DNA of 64,000 nt from Fictibacillus marinisediminis. Its GTDB lineage: Bacteria > Bacillota > Bacilli > Bacillales > Fictibacillaceae. This document shows, one piece after another, positions 29,367 through 37,845 of this stretch. The DNA is taken from positions 124,001 through 188,000 of the forward strand of contig NZ_JAIWJX010000002.1 in NCBI RefSeq assembly GCF_023149135.1, read 5' to 3'. Every line of letters begins with the position of its first letter. The first letter of the stretch is position 1. Below the pieces are notes generated by a model that worked only from the letters and a program-made list of their open reading frames with translations, searched no databases and was not told where the DNA came from. A program made the position numbers and the translations under genes.

Positions 29367-30214
29367 CCCATCGCTACAAGCCTGGAACGCCTTTTGAGCG
29401 GCTTGCACTTAAGGATGTGAACCTTTCTATTCCATCGGGCTCATTCCTTGCTGTCATCGGTCACACGGGTTCTGGGAAGTCAACGCTCATTCAGCATTTG
29501 AACGGCCTGTTAAAGCCTTCTGAAGGCACCATACAGGTTGGGGACCTGACCATTGCTGCCAATGAGAAAAAGAAACAGCTAAAAGCCCTGCGCAAAAGAG
29601 TAGGGATTGTCTTTCAATATCCAGAACATCAGTTATTTGATGAAACGGTGGAGAAGGATGTCATGTTCGGTCCGATGAACTTCGGGCAGAGTGAAGAAGC
29701 AGCCAGAAAAACAGCTCGAGAGATGGTTAAGCTTGTCGGGCTTCCGGATGAGGTACTGCAAAAGTCACCTTTTGACTTGAGCGGCGGACAGATGCGGCGG
29801 GTAGCTATCGCAGGTGTTCTTGCGATGCAGCCTGAAGTGCTGATTCTGGATGAGCCAACAGCGGGTCTAGATCCAAAGGGGCGCAAAGAGATCATGGACC
29901 TATTCCGTGCCCTTCATGATCAGCGCAAAACGACGACCATCCTTGTTACGCATTCCATGGAGGATGCTGCGTATTATGCGGACCATATTGTTGTCATGGA
30001 TAAAGGATCCACCTATCTAGAAGGTACTCCTGCGGAAATCTTTGATAAACGGGACGAGCTTCAGGCCGTTGGGCTGGATGTGCCGGAAACGGTGCAGTTT
30101 TTGCTCAAGTGGCAGGAATTGACGAGTAATCCAATGAAACTATCCTCTTTTACCATTGAAGAAACAGCTAAAGCCATTGCAGCTGACTTCGGCAAAGGAG
30201 GCTCAACATGCTAG
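29342..30214 (+). CDS. ecfA2: ECF transporter ATPase A2 (EcfA2)
   Basis: The partner ATPase of EcfA1 (290 aa). Walker [10 protein letters not shown] (about residues 40-48), Q-loop [14 protein letters not shown], signature DLSGGQMRR, Walker [14 protein letters not shown] and the switch segment LVTHSMED are intact. Family knowledge: A1 and A2 form a heterodimer that docks onto EcfT. The start overlaps ecfA1 by 25 bases and the stop overlaps ecfT by 7, so translation is coupled. Confidence 0.95.
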   Translation: MDIKINNLTHRYKPGTPFERLALKDVNLSIPSGSFLAVIGHTGSGKSTLIQHLNGLLKPSEGTIQVGDLTIAANEKKKQLKALRKRVGIVFQYPEHQLFDETVEKDVMFGPMNFGQSEEAARKTAREMVKLVGLPDEVLQKSPFDLSGGQMRRVAIAGVLAMQPEVLILDEPTAGLDPKGRKEIMDLFRALHDQRKTTTILVTHSMEDAAYYADHIVVMDKGSTYLEGTPAEIFDKRDELQAVGLDVPETVQFLLKWQELTSNPMKLSSFTIEETAKAIAADFGKGGSTC

Positions 30215-31008
30215 ATAACGTGATCATTGGGCAGTATATTCCGGGTCGTTCCGTCATCCACAAGATGGACCCGCGTGCGAAGCTGCTTAGCATCTTTTTG
30301 TTTATTTTCGTGGTCTTTCTGGCCAATAACTGGCTGACCTATGTCCTGCTCGGTATTTTTGCAGCGGGTGCTATGCTGTCATCTCAGGTATCGCTCCGTT
30401 ATATCTATAAAGGGCTTAAACCCATTTTTCTTATTGTCATTTTTACATTCATCCTGCACATTGTAATGACGAAGCAAGGTGATGTCATCTACCACCTGGG
30501 ATGGCTGAAGATTTATGAAGGCGGCTTAAAGCAAGGGGTATTCATCTCACTTCGTCTCGTCTATCTCGTGGTCATCACATCATTGCTGACGCTGACGACC
30601 ACACCGATCGATATAACAGATGGACTTGAATACTTACTTTCTCCTTTTAAAAAGATAAAGCTGCCCGTTCATGAGTTTGCCCTCATGATGTCCATTTCTC
30701 TCCGCTTCATTCCTACGCTGCTGCAGGAAACGGAGAAAATCATGAAGGCACAGATGGCCCGGGGTGCAGAGTTTACAACCGGTCCTATAAAAGAGCGCGT
30801 CAAAGCGTTTGTTCCGCTGCTGGTGCCTTTGTTTATCTCATCCTTTAAACGGGCGGAAGACCTGGCTCTCGCAATGGAAGCCCGCGGTTACCGAGGGGGA
30901 GAGGGCAGGACGAGGCTGCGCATTCTGGAATGGAGATTCAGGGATACAGCCTCTCTGCTCATTCTGCTCGCATTGGCCGTTGTTCTTTTCGTATTCCGAA
31001 CGCATTAA
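30208..31008 (+). CDS. ecfT: ECF transporter transmembrane subunit EcfT
   Basis: The membrane scaffold that couples the ATPases to the S component (266 aa). Several hydrophobic segments are followed by the two Ala-Arg-Gly coupling-helix signatures, seen as QMARGAEF and MEARGYRGG. It begins with the family motif [14 protein letters not shown]. Start ATG 30208 overlaps ecfA2. Confidence 0.95.
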   Translation: MLDNVIIGQYIPGRSVIHKMDPRAKLLSIFLFIFVVFLANNWLTYVLLGIFAAGAMLSSQVSLRYIYKGLKPIFLIVIFTFILHIVMTKQGDVIYHLGWLKIYEGGLKQGVFISLRLVYLVVITSLLTLTTTPIDITDGLEYLLSPFKKIKLPVHEFALMMSISLRFIPTLLQETEKIMKAQMARGAEFTTGPIKERVKAFVPLLVPLFISSFKRAEDLALAMEARGYRGGEGRTRLRILEWRFRDTASLLILLALAVVLFVFRTH

Positions 31009-31027
31009 TTTTAAGGGAGTTTGATGT

Positions 31028-31765
31028 ATGCAGCGCTGGAAAGCTACCGTAAGCTATGATGGCACCTTGTTTGCCGGCTATCAGGTGCAGCCGGAGGGCC
31101 GTACTGTACAGAGTGAGATTGAACGGAGCCTGGCCAAAATGCATAAAGGCGAGGATCTGCGCATCTCGGCTTCTGGAAGGACAGATGCAGGAGTCCATGC
31201 CATTGGGCAGGTATGTCACTTTGACAGCCCGTTGGCCATTGCCGGAGACCGTTGGCAGAAAGCCCTGAATGCGCTGCTGCCCAGTGATATACGCATCACG
31301 AAAGTGGAAGCTGTTGCTCCGGATTTTCATGCGCGTTTCAGTGCACAGAAGAAAGAGTATCATTATCGGCTATTGACCTGCAGTCAACCGGATGTTTTCC
31401 GCCGGCATTATGCCTATCATTTTCCTTATTCTCTGGATCGCGGCGCCTTGGAAGAGGGCATGAGGATGTTCTTGGGTACACACGACTTTACATCGTTTTC
31501 CTCGGCCCGTTCCACTGTCGAGGACAAAATACGTACCATCTACCGTTTTGAAATGGACACGTCTACAGATGAGATCCTTTTTAAAGTGAGCGGGAGCGGG
31601 TTTTTGTATAACATGGTCCGAATCATGATGGGCACTCTTCTTGATGCAGGCCAGGGCAGAATCGAGCCGAAGGACATCGAAGCGATGCTGCAGGAAAAGA
31701 ACCGGATTGCTGCAGGAAAGACGGCTCCTCCGCACGGTTTATATTTATATCACGTCACCTATTAA
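31028..31765 (+). CDS. truA: tRNA pseudouridine synthase A
   Basis: Makes pseudouridine at positions 38-40 of the tRNA anticodon stem-loop (245 aa). The catalytic Asp is D53 in SASGRTDAGVHA. KKEYHYRL and SGSGFLYNMVRIMMGTL are the other family motifs. It follows ecfT by 19 bases, the usual order in bacilli. An AT-rich hairpin (AAAATCAC/GTGATTTT, 31774-31792) follows and may be a weak terminator. Confidence 0.96.
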   Translation: MQRWKATVSYDGTLFAGYQVQPEGRTVQSEIERSLAKMHKGEDLRISASGRTDAGVHAIGQVCHFDSPLAIAGDRWQKALNALLPSDIRITKVEAVAPDFHARFSAQKKEYHYRLLTCSQPDVFRRHYAYHFPYSLDRGALEEGMRMFLGTHDFTSFSSARSTVEDKIRTIYRFEMDTSTDEILFKVSGSGFLYNMVRIMMGTLLDAGQGRIEPKDIEAMLQEKNRIAAGKTAPPHGLYLYHVTY

Positions 31766-31825
31766 AGTTCTAAAAAATCACCTAGTGATTTTATAAAAAA
31801 TCACCTGATAAATTTCTCGACACAC

Positions 31826-31854
31826 TTGACATCGTTGTTTATATGTTATAAGAT
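31826..31854 (+). promoter_or_regulatory. Sigma-A promoter for rplM-rpsI
   Basis: TTGACA (31826-31831), a 17-base spacer and TAAGAT (31849-31854). It lies about 165 bases upstream of rplM, leaving a long untranslated leader. Confidence 0.7.
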
Positions 31855-31859
31855 ATTCT

Positions 31860-32010
31860 TTGGTATTTCTAAGATTATCTCCCTGCCCCGGAAGATAATT
31901 CGGCGAAATGTTTAGTAATTCAAAAATGTTCAGCGAACCGTATTTTACTGTGAGTTAGAACAGCATTCATAAAAAAATTGAGCGATTTAGCGAATGAAGA
32001 TACAGGAGGG
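31860..32010 (+). promoter_or_regulatory. Candidate L13 autoregulatory leader
   Basis: The roughly 150-base leader contains a stem ATTATCT/AGATAAT near 31873-31897 and further pairing between the TTCGGCGAA and TTCAGCGAA segments downstream. Firmicutes are known to have an L13-binding leader before rplM; position and size fit, but I cannot match the consensus by eye. Confidence 0.45.
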
Positions 32011-32017
32011 AAAATTC

Positions 32018-32455
32018 ATGCGTACGACATTCATGGCGAAAGCTTCTGAAGTAGAACGTAAGTGGTTATTGATCGACGCTGAAGGAAAGACTTTAGGTCG
32101 TCTTGCAAGTGAAGTTGCAGCAATCCTTCGCGGAAAACACAAACCAACTTTTACACCACATGTTGATACTGGAGATCATGTAATCCTAATCAACGCAGAA
32201 AAAATTCATCTAACAGGTAAGAAGTTAAGTGACAAGATTTACTACCGTCACACTGGACACCCAGGTGGACTTCGCACAAGAACAGCATTAGAAATGCGTA
32301 CAACTCGTTCTGAGCAAATGCTTGAATTAGCGATCAAAGGTATGCTTCCTAAGAACAGCCTTGGCCGTCAAATGATCAAAAAGCTTCACGTATATGCTGG
32401 AGCTGAGCACCAACACCAAGCACAAAAGCCAGAAAAATACGAATTACGCGGATAA
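32018..32455 (+). CDS. rplM: 50S ribosomal protein L13
   Basis: L13 (145 aa) is an early 50S assembly protein. [20 protein letters not shown] and [21 protein letters not shown] are typical. I start at ATG 32018 behind ACAGGAGGG; an in-frame upstream ATG at 31994 lies before the Shine-Dalgarno sequence. It is 18 bases before rpsI. Confidence 0.97.
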   Translation: MRTTFMAKASEVERKWLLIDAEGKTLGRLASEVAAILRGKHKPTFTPHVDTGDHVILINAEKIHLTGKKLSDKIYYRHTGHPGGLRTRTALEMRTTRSEQMLELAIKGMLPKNSLGRQMIKKLHVYAGAEHQHQAQKPEKYELRG

Positions 32456-32473
32456 TAAAAGGGAGGTATTCAC

Positions 32474-32866
32474 GTGGCACAAGTACAATATTACGGTACT
32501 GGGCGTCGTAAGCACTCCGTTGCTCGCGTACGTTTAGTTCCTGGTGATGGCCGTATCGTAATCAACGGTCGCAGCATTGACGAATATTTCGGTTTAGAAA
32601 CATTAAAACTTATCGTAAGACAGCCCCTTAATGAAACAGCTACAGAAGGTAACTACGACGTTCTTGTAACTGTTCAAGGTGGAGGATATACAGGACAAGC
32701 AGGAGCGATCCGTCATGGTATCTCTCGCGCTCTTCTACAAGCAGATCCAGAATTCCGCGGCAACCTTAAGTCTGCTGGATTCTTGACTCGTGACGCTCGT
32801 ATGAAAGAACGTAAGAAATACGGTCTTAAAGGCGCTCGTCGTGCACCACAGTTCTCAAAACGTTAA
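32474..32866 (+). CDS. rpsI: 30S ribosomal protein S9
   Basis: S9 (130 aa) has a C-terminal tail reaching P-site tRNA, ending here in [24 protein letters not shown] and [20 protein letters not shown] are typical. The start is GTG behind GGGAGGT. A terminator follows the gene. Confidence 0.97.
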   Translation: MAQVQYYGTGRRKHSVARVRLVPGDGRIVINGRSIDEYFGLETLKLIVRQPLNETATEGNYDVLVTVQGGGYTGQAGAIRHGISRALLQADPEFRGNLKSAGFLTRDARMKERKKYGLKGARRAPQFSKR

Positions 32867-32879
32867 TCTTTACGTTTCA

Positions 32880-32912
32880 AGGCTCTCAACCATTTGGTTG
32901 GGGGTCTTTTTT
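32880..32912 (+). terminator. Terminator after rpsI
   Basis: A stem with CAACC/GGTTG core, extended by CTC/GGG-type pairs, followed by TCTTTTTT. Confidence 0.85.
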
Positions 32913-33006
32913 GTTGTTCAGCCACTAAATCTTCACTTTGAGCTCATGTTCCTTTCGCTACTCGTAAACAATAGCTGTAACAGACCGAGTTTTCTGAAGG
33001 AGGGAC

Positions 33007-33722
33007 ATGATGTCGGAGTTAATGGAGGTATTTTGGAGGACCTTGCTGGCCTTTGCTTTGTTTTTAGGAATCGCCCGGCTGCTTGGAAAGCAAACCTTGT
33101 CGTATTTGACACTGAATCATTTTATAGCTGCTGCCACTCTTGGGTCGATCACCGCTAACCTGGCATTTAATCTTAATATCGAGACATGGCATGCAGTACT
33201 CGCGATGATTACCTTCTTTGTTGCCTCCATCCTCATTCTGCTTTGGACGGTAAAAAGCAGAAAGGCTCGCAGGTGGATATCGGGAGAACCGACAGTGCTG
33301 ATTGAAGACGGGACCATCTTGGAGAAAAACATGGGGAAAGCAAAATTTACGATTGATAACCTGAACCAGCTTCTTAGAGAGAAGGGGGTATTTGATATCA
33401 ATGAGGTCCAATATGCCATCCTGGAAACAAACGGAGGCATCTCTGTTCAAAAAAAGCCGCCATTCAGAATGCTCACGCAACAAGACATGGGTATTGCTTC
33501 CCAAAAGAATGACGCACAGTTTCCTGTGGAGCTTATTATGGAAAAACAAGTTCTGACGCAAAACCTTATGCAGAATAATTTATCTGAAGCCTGGCTGCAG
33601 GAGGAGTTAAAAAGAAAAACCTGACCCTGCCGGACGTATATTATGCTGTAAAAGGAACGAACGGTAACCTGTACATTGACTGTTATAAAGACAAGCTGGA
33701 GGCCCCGATTGATAAGGAATAA
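33007..33722 (+). pseudogene. DUF421/YetF-family membrane protein, frameshifted near the 3' end
   Basis: The first frame runs from ATG 33007 to TGA at 33622-33624 (205 aa). It has three hydrophobic segments (FALFLGIARLLG, HFIAAATLGSITANLAFN, VLAMITFFVASILILLW), then a soluble YetF-type domain with GEPTVLIEDG, LNQLLREKGVFDINEVQYAI and PVELIMEKQ. The frame stops within an A-rich run (AAAAAGAAAAA, 33609-33619). One base shifted, the next frame continues 33621-33722 as LTLPDVYYAVKGTNGNLYID, exactly the usual end of the family. A single lost A would explain this. It may be a true mutation, phase variation in a homopolymer, or an assembly error; the truncated protein might still function. Confidence 0.75.
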
Positions 33723-33752
33723 CGGTTAAACAAGCGTTTAAGCTTTTGATCC

Positions 33753-33777
33753 GTCCAGCCTCAGCGCCTAGTTGGAC
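33753..33777. repeat. Possible degraded intergenic repeat
   Basis: The 286-base gap before ybaK contains GTCCAGCCTCAGCGCCTAG ending in TGGAC, so GTCCA and TGGAC can pair. The core resembles a dispersed GTCCAGCTCCAGCGCCTAG repeat I recall from bacilli. Only one copy is in this window, so this rests on memory. Confidence 0.3.
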
Positions 33778-34008
33778 GTAAAAGGTTCATTTTCGTCCCC
33801 GATCGTTTCGCTCTCTCACTACAACACAAAAAGCGTTTTTAGACAAAGCCCTCCAGTGCTTATCATCTCTAAACAGGCGTTTCAGCATTTCTTTTTTCCC
33901 ATCATTTACGCAGGATGATGCTTTACTCTTTTGCAAAAAATGTAGTTAAGGGTGACCCCATTAATTATATAGATATGTGATTGGCGCATCTGCGCGGGAA
34001 GAGGAAAA

Positions 34009-34452
34009 ATGATGGCGATTGTAATTACAACATTTAGGGAGAAGCAGCGTACGAAAAAAGCGGAGTACGAAAGAAAAGTGCTGAGGGATCTTTCGCTGGG
34101 AAAGATCAAAAAGGAATTCCAAACCCTGTATCAGCCATTCTTTCAATATTCTTTGCTCTATCAGCAGGACATTGAAGACGCCTGCATTGATCTGGCGATT
34201 GATGCCTACTTGCTTGGGGCCGCGTACAGCCGGTTTGCGTATCACGGGGAATCGCTGGATGGCATTAAGAAACGCAGCCAACAAGCTGAAAAGGAATTGA
34301 CGGACAGCCTCTTTGAATATTGGCAGTTCTGGTGCTGGGGAACAGAACAGATGATGGAATCTCTATACATGTGCTGTGAAGTGTATATCCAGCATTGGTG
34401 GCTCGAAGGATACTGGAACGGAGAGAAAAGATACAGAATGAAGCTTCATTAA
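34009..34452 (+). CDS. ybaK: DUF2521 protein YbaK
   Basis: A 147-aa protein matching YbaK in length, in position directly before cwlD, and in the conserved segments DACIDLAIDAYLLGAAY, YHGESLDGIKKRS and WWLEGYWNGEKRYRMKL. No signal peptide or catalytic motif is visible. In Bacillus subtilis the equivalent gene is co-transcribed with cwlD. The start is ATG 34009 (ATG 34012 equally possible) behind AGAGGAAA. Function unknown; a sporulation link is inferred from context. Confidence 0.85.
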   Translation: MMAIVITTFREKQRTKKAEYERKVLRDLSLGKIKKEFQTLYQPFFQYSLLYQQDIEDACIDLAIDAYLLGAAYSRFAYHGESLDGIKKRSQQAEKELTDSLFEYWQFWCWGTEQMMESLYMCCEVYIQHWWLEGYWNGEKRYRMKLH

Positions 34453-34481
34453 GTTATATTCATCGTCTTGTCCCATATATA
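34453..34481 (+). promoter_or_regulatory. Candidate sigma-E-type promoter for cwlD
   Basis: GTTATATT (34453-34460), 13 bases, CATATATA (34474-34481) resembles the sigma-E pattern of an ATATT-type -35 and CATA-type -10. Family knowledge: cwlD is transcribed during sporulation. The region is AT-rich, so a chance match is possible. Confidence 0.35.
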
Positions 34482-34514
34482 TAGACATATATGACTGTTT
34501 ATTAGGGGGCAAAA

Positions 34515-35228
34515 ATGAAGAAGCGGGTAAAGCAAGTTGCCTTTGCCTTAGGATTTACACTTCTGCTATTTATCTTAACGTACCAGTTTACGGAAAACCG
34601 GTCTTGGAAATCGTGGAACCTGCCGCTATCGGGTAAGGTAATCGTGCTGGATCCAGGACACGGCGGAATGGATGGCGGGGCAGTCGGCAGTGACGGTGTG
34701 CTGGAAAAGGACATCTCATTGGATATATCGCTTAAGTTGAGGGATTATTTGCAGGAATCCGGGGCTCTCGTGATAATGACGAGGGAAAGAGATAAGGATT
34801 TAAGCGGTAGAGACTCTGGGCGAATTCGGGCCCGGAAATGGGAAGATTTACGAAAACGAAAAGAAATCATCAATGGATCCAACGGGGACTTATATGTGAG
34901 CATTCATCTAAATGCTTTGCCCTCCAGCCGATGGAGAGGCGCACAAGTATTTTTTAATCCCGCTGACAAAAAAGGGGAAGCGGCCTCTAAATTTATTCAA
35001 AATGAACTTAAACGCAACCTTCAGAATACCAACCGGATTGCCAAATCCATTGATGGCATCTATTTGATGCGGACGAGCAAACTGCCGGCAACATTGGTCG
35101 AGGTTGGCTTCTTGTCCAATCCGAACGAGCGGGAGCTGCTTAAAACCAAGTCCTATCAGCATAAGGTTTCTGCATCAGTTTACCAAGGCATCCTTCGTTA
35201 TTATACAAAAGAAAAGATACCTGATTAA
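34515..35228 (+). CDS. cwlD: N-acetylmuramoyl-L-alanine amidase CwlD
   Basis: Amidase_3-family zinc enzyme needed to make the muramic-delta-lactam of spore cortex (237 aa). An N-terminal membrane segment (VAFALGFTLLLFILTYQF) leads into the catalytic domain. The zinc ligands are H49 (LDPGHGG), E64 (GVLEKD) and H131 (VSIHLNAL), and the catalytic Glu is E196 (LVEVGFLSNP). GGGGGC and similar G-rich bases precede the ATG. It lies between ybaK and salA, as in Bacillus subtilis. Confidence 0.95.
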   Translation: MKKRVKQVAFALGFTLLLFILTYQFTENRSWKSWNLPLSGKVIVLDPGHGGMDGGAVGSDGVLEKDISLDISLKLRDYLQESGALVIMTRERDKDLSGRDSGRIRARKWEDLRKRKEIINGSNGDLYVSIHLNALPSSRWRGAQVFFNPADKKGEAASKFIQNELKRNLQNTNRIAKSIDGIYLMRTSKLPATLVEVGFLSNPNERELLKTKSYQHKVSASVYQGILRYYTKEKIPD

Positions 35229-35256
35229 GGTGCGGGCCCTTCGGCTTGCACCTTTT
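35227..35256 (+). terminator. Terminator after cwlD
   Basis: AAGGTGC (35227-35233, beginning inside the cwlD stop codon) pairs with GCACCTT (35248-35254), with inner GC pairing, followed by TTTT. Confidence 0.7.
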
Positions 35257-35289
35257 AGCTTATGAGTCAACGATTAAAGTCATATGTGC

Positions 35290-35295
35290 TATACT
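35290..35295 (+). promoter_or_regulatory. Extended -10 promoter for salA
   Basis: TATACT at 35290-35295 is preceded by TGC, an extended -10; a poor -35 (TCAACG) lies 17 bases upstream. It is about 47 bases before the salA start. Confidence 0.5.
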
Positions 35296-35341
35296 GAATA
35301 TGAAAATGAAATCGAATACATGCAAAGGAAGTGTCTTTACC

Positions 35342-36376
35342 ATGACAGAAGAGAAAGTAATTGAACTTTTATCTCATATTCAAGACCCTTTTTTACATAA
35401 AAGCCTGACAGAATCAGGGGCGATTCAAGAAATAAAAGTAAAGGAAAGCTACGTAAGCTTAAAAGTAGCTTTGCCTCAAACAGGAACACCTGAACAGATG
35501 ATGCTTCAGCAGGAAATCGTTAATATTCTAAAAGGTGCTGGATTCGAATCAGTCGGCCTGAGGTTTGAAGAACGCAAACCCGCTCAGGAAGCCCAAAAAG
35601 CGGCACCTGGTGTACCGTCTTTGCTAGCGCCGGAAAGTAAGACAGAATTTATCGCGATTGCCAGCGGTAAAGGCGGAGTTGGAAAATCCACCGTATCCGT
35701 AAACCTGGCCGTTGCTCTTGCCCGTCTCGGCAAAAAAGTAGGATTGATTGATGCGGACATTTATGGGTTCAGTGTTCCGGATATGATGGGTATCACAGAA
35801 CGGCCGAAAGTAGTGGGCGAAACCATACAGCCGGTCGAACGTTTCGGTGTAAAAGTCATTTCCATGGCCTTTTTCGTTGAGGACAATGCACCTGTTATCT
35901 GGCGCGGACCTATGCTCGGCAAGATGCTGATGAATTTCTTCAGTGAAGTAGAATGGGGAGAACTTGACTACGTCTTGCTGGATCTGCCGCCGGGAACCGG
36001 AGATGTGGCGCTGGATGTTCATAAGATGCTGCCTAAATGCAAAGAAATCATTGTTACCACTCCGCATGCAACGGCAGCTTTCGTTGCGGCAAGAGCGGGA
36101 ACAATGGCATTAAAAACCGATCATGAGATCATCGGTGTTATTGAAAATATGTCCTTTTTTGAGAGCCAGCTGACTGGAGAAAAAGAATATGTATTCGGTA
36201 AAGGCGGTGGAGAGCGCCTTTCAGAAGAACTTGGAATCCCAATGCTTGGCCAGCTTCCACTCGGCCAGCCTGATATTAATGAAGATGATTTTGCACCAAG
36301 TATCTATGCTGCGGATCATCGTCTTGGAAGAGCTTATGAAGACATCGCACAAAAGGTCATCGATCAGGTAAAATAA
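35342..36376 (+). CDS. salA: Mrp/ApbC-family P-loop protein SalA
   Basis: 344-aa protein with an N-terminal MIP18-like domain (about residues 1-85) and a ParA/Mrp-type ATPase. The deviant Walker A is SGKGGVGKST, with K115. The CxxC usually found after IENM in iron-sulfur carriers is replaced by FFESQLTGE, as fits SalA, known in Bacillus subtilis as a regulator of protease production via scoC. I start at ATG 35342 behind AAAGGAAGTG; an upstream in-frame ATG lies before the likely promoter. The order cwlD-salA-gerD is conserved. Confidence 0.9.
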   Translation: MTEEKVIELLSHIQDPFLHKSLTESGAIQEIKVKESYVSLKVALPQTGTPEQMMLQQEIVNILKGAGFESVGLRFEERKPAQEAQKAAPGVPSLLAPESKTEFIAIASGKGGVGKSTVSVNLAVALARLGKKVGLIDADIYGFSVPDMMGITERPKVVGETIQPVERFGVKVISMAFFVEDNAPVIWRGPMLGKMLMNFFSEVEWGELDYVLLDLPPGTGDVALDVHKMLPKCKEIIVTTPHATAAFVAARAGTMALKTDHEIIGVIENMSFFESQLTGEKEYVFGKGGGERLSEELGIPMLGQLPLGQPDINEDDFAPSIYAADHRLGRAYEDIAQKVIDQVK

Positions 36377-36413
36377 AACAAAACCTCGTACTGATTCAGT
36401 ACGAGGTTTTGTT
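36377..36413. terminator. Bidirectional terminator between salA and gerD
   Basis: An almost perfect palindrome, AACAAAACCTCGTACTGA then TCAGTACGAGGTTTTGTT, separates the two convergent genes and gives T-runs on both strands. Confidence 0.9.
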
Positions 36414-36417
36414 ACGG

Positions 36418-37062
36418 TTATTGGCCTCCGCCTCCGCCTCCGCCGCCTTGCTGTTGACCCTGCTGCTGACCGCCGCCCTGCTGTCCTTTTTTAGAGGCAG
36501 CCTGGTCAATTTCATCATGTGCTGCTTTTTGCAGCATCTGAGCGATTTGAGCACGCACAATCGGGCTGTCGAAGGTTTCCATCATGACTTTCTTTACTTC
36601 TTTTCGGTATTGAGGGGAATTGGCAAGGTCCAATAGTTCTTGTCCCATCTTGGGATCTTTCATAATGTTCATGATCTGCTGCTGATAAGCAGGGTCTTTC
36701 ATTAGACCTTTCATTAACTTTTCGTGTTCTGGCTTCATGCTTTTCGCATACGCCGCAGCAAATTTAGGATCCTTAAAGGCTTGTTTCCAAAATTGTTCGC
36801 CTTTGGGAGATAACAGTTCTTTCTCGATCGTCTGTTTAATTAATGCCTGATCAAGCAATAGCTGTTCCTTCATTTTTTCATCAGATAATACATCTTTAAT
36901 GGCCTTTTTGCCGTCATCTGTTTTTAATATATCCACCAGCATCTTTTTGGTTGCATCATAATCGATGTTCTGGGAACTGCTTCCTTGTGCTTCATTTTGC
37001 GCACAGGCGCTTAGGGCAAAAAGAAGAAAACAGAAGAGACATGGGATCCACGTTTTTTTCAC
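36418..37062 (-). CDS. gerD: Spore germination lipoprotein GerD
   Basis: GerD (214 aa) is an inner-membrane lipoprotein needed for clustering of nutrient germinant receptors. The signal peptide ends in the lipobox LSAC, with C20 as lipidation site. The central helical region (YDATKKMLVDILKTDDGKKA, PAYQQQIMNIMKDPKMGQ) matches the family. The C-terminus is a Gln/Gly tail of about 20 residues ending in eight Gly and a Gln. The start is GTG at 37062 behind AAGGAGAAGGAG. Family knowledge: expressed under sigma-G. It is convergent with salA and divergent from kbaA. Confidence 0.95.
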   Translation of the reverse strand: MKKTWIPCLFCFLLFALSACAQNEAQGSSSQNIDYDATKKMLVDILKTDDGKKAIKDVLSDEKMKEQLLLDQALIKQTIEKELLSPKGEQFWKQAFKDPKFAAAYAKSMKPEHEKLMKGLMKDPAYQQQIMNIMKDPKMGQELLDLANSPQYRKEVKKVMMETFDSPIVRAQIAQMLQKAAHDEIDQAASKKGQQGGGQQQGQQQGGGGGGGGQ

Positions 37063-37212
37063 GTCTGCTCCTTCTCCTTTCTATTAGGTCTTACCTTTAG
37101 GTTGGGTGTTTTGAGAAGATTTATGCAGAACAAATATAGGAAAACAGTATGGCTTTTTTGGGGTAGGATTGGTACAATCGATAACGGTTACATTTGGATT
37201 GGAGGCAATCAC

Positions 37213-37824
37213 GTGAAGTCAAGAAACTGGGTCTTTTTATTTATTACTACGTTGCTCTTAGGAATTGGCTGCGCTATCGTGGCAGGTTTGATATCACAAT
37301 TTCCGCAAAGCGGAGGAGTGAAAGAGTTTTTTATCTATATACTCGGTCTTGTTGGTTTTGGCGCATTGTTCAGTGTGTTCAGCCAAATGGGCTTTTTTGC
37401 GTACTTAACGGTTCACCGATTCGGTTTGGGAATATTTAAATCACAATCCCTTTGGAATGGTGTACAGATCGTTCTTATTATTGTTGTTCTTTTTGACTTA
37501 TTTTATCTGCGGTATACCGCGTTTCATAAAGCGGGACAAAGCCTTGCTTCATACAGCTTGATTCCAATCGGCGTGCTGGTTCTAGGGCTTGCGGCGGCTT
37601 ATCTTAAACAAAAGCAAACCAACAAGGGAGCATTTGTCCCAACGCTGTTTTTCATCATCGTGGTTACGACGATGGAGTGGGTCCCTGTTTTAAAAACAAA
37701 CGCTCCAAGTGCTATGTGGATGGCATTTGCGGCTCTTGGTGCCTGCAATACTTATCAGATCTTAATGCTGCACCGGCTCATCAATCAAAATACAGGAACA
37801 AAATCAAAAACTTCCGCTGTCTAG
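37213..37824 (+). CDS. kbaA: KinB-signalling activator KbaA
   Basis: A membrane protein of 203 aa with about six hydrophobic segments. It matches KbaA, required for KinB kinase signalling into the sporulation phosphorelay in Bacillus subtilis. Conserved parts are FSVFSQMGFFAYLTVHRFGL, FDLFYLRYTAFHK and KQTNKGAFVPTLFFIIVVT. I start at GTG 37213 (VKSRNWVFLF) behind GGAGG; a longer frame from 37102 runs through the gerD divergent promoter region and has no ribosome site. Confidence 0.93.
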   Translation: MKSRNWVFLFITTLLLGIGCAIVAGLISQFPQSGGVKEFFIYILGLVGFGALFSVFSQMGFFAYLTVHRFGLGIFKSQSLWNGVQIVLIIVVLFDLFYLRYTAFHKAGQSLASYSLIPIGVLVLGLAAAYLKQKQTNKGAFVPTLFFIIVVTTMEWVPVLKTNAPSAMWMAFAALGACNTYQILMLHRLINQNTGTKSKTSAV

Positions 37825-37838
37825 GCGGAAGTTTTTTT
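37806..37838. terminator. Terminator between kbaA and pdaB
   Basis: AAAAACTTCCGC, short loop, GGCGGAAGTTTTTTT: strong GC core with A and T runs, lying between convergent genes. Confidence 0.9.
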
Positions 37839-37845
37839 GTGAGAA

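Noticed and set aside
33600..33624. Programmed -1 frameshift in the YetF gene
   Set aside because: The A-run is suggestive, but no canonical A AAA AAG heptamer is in register and no downstream stimulatory stem is evident; a plain one-base deletion is simpler.
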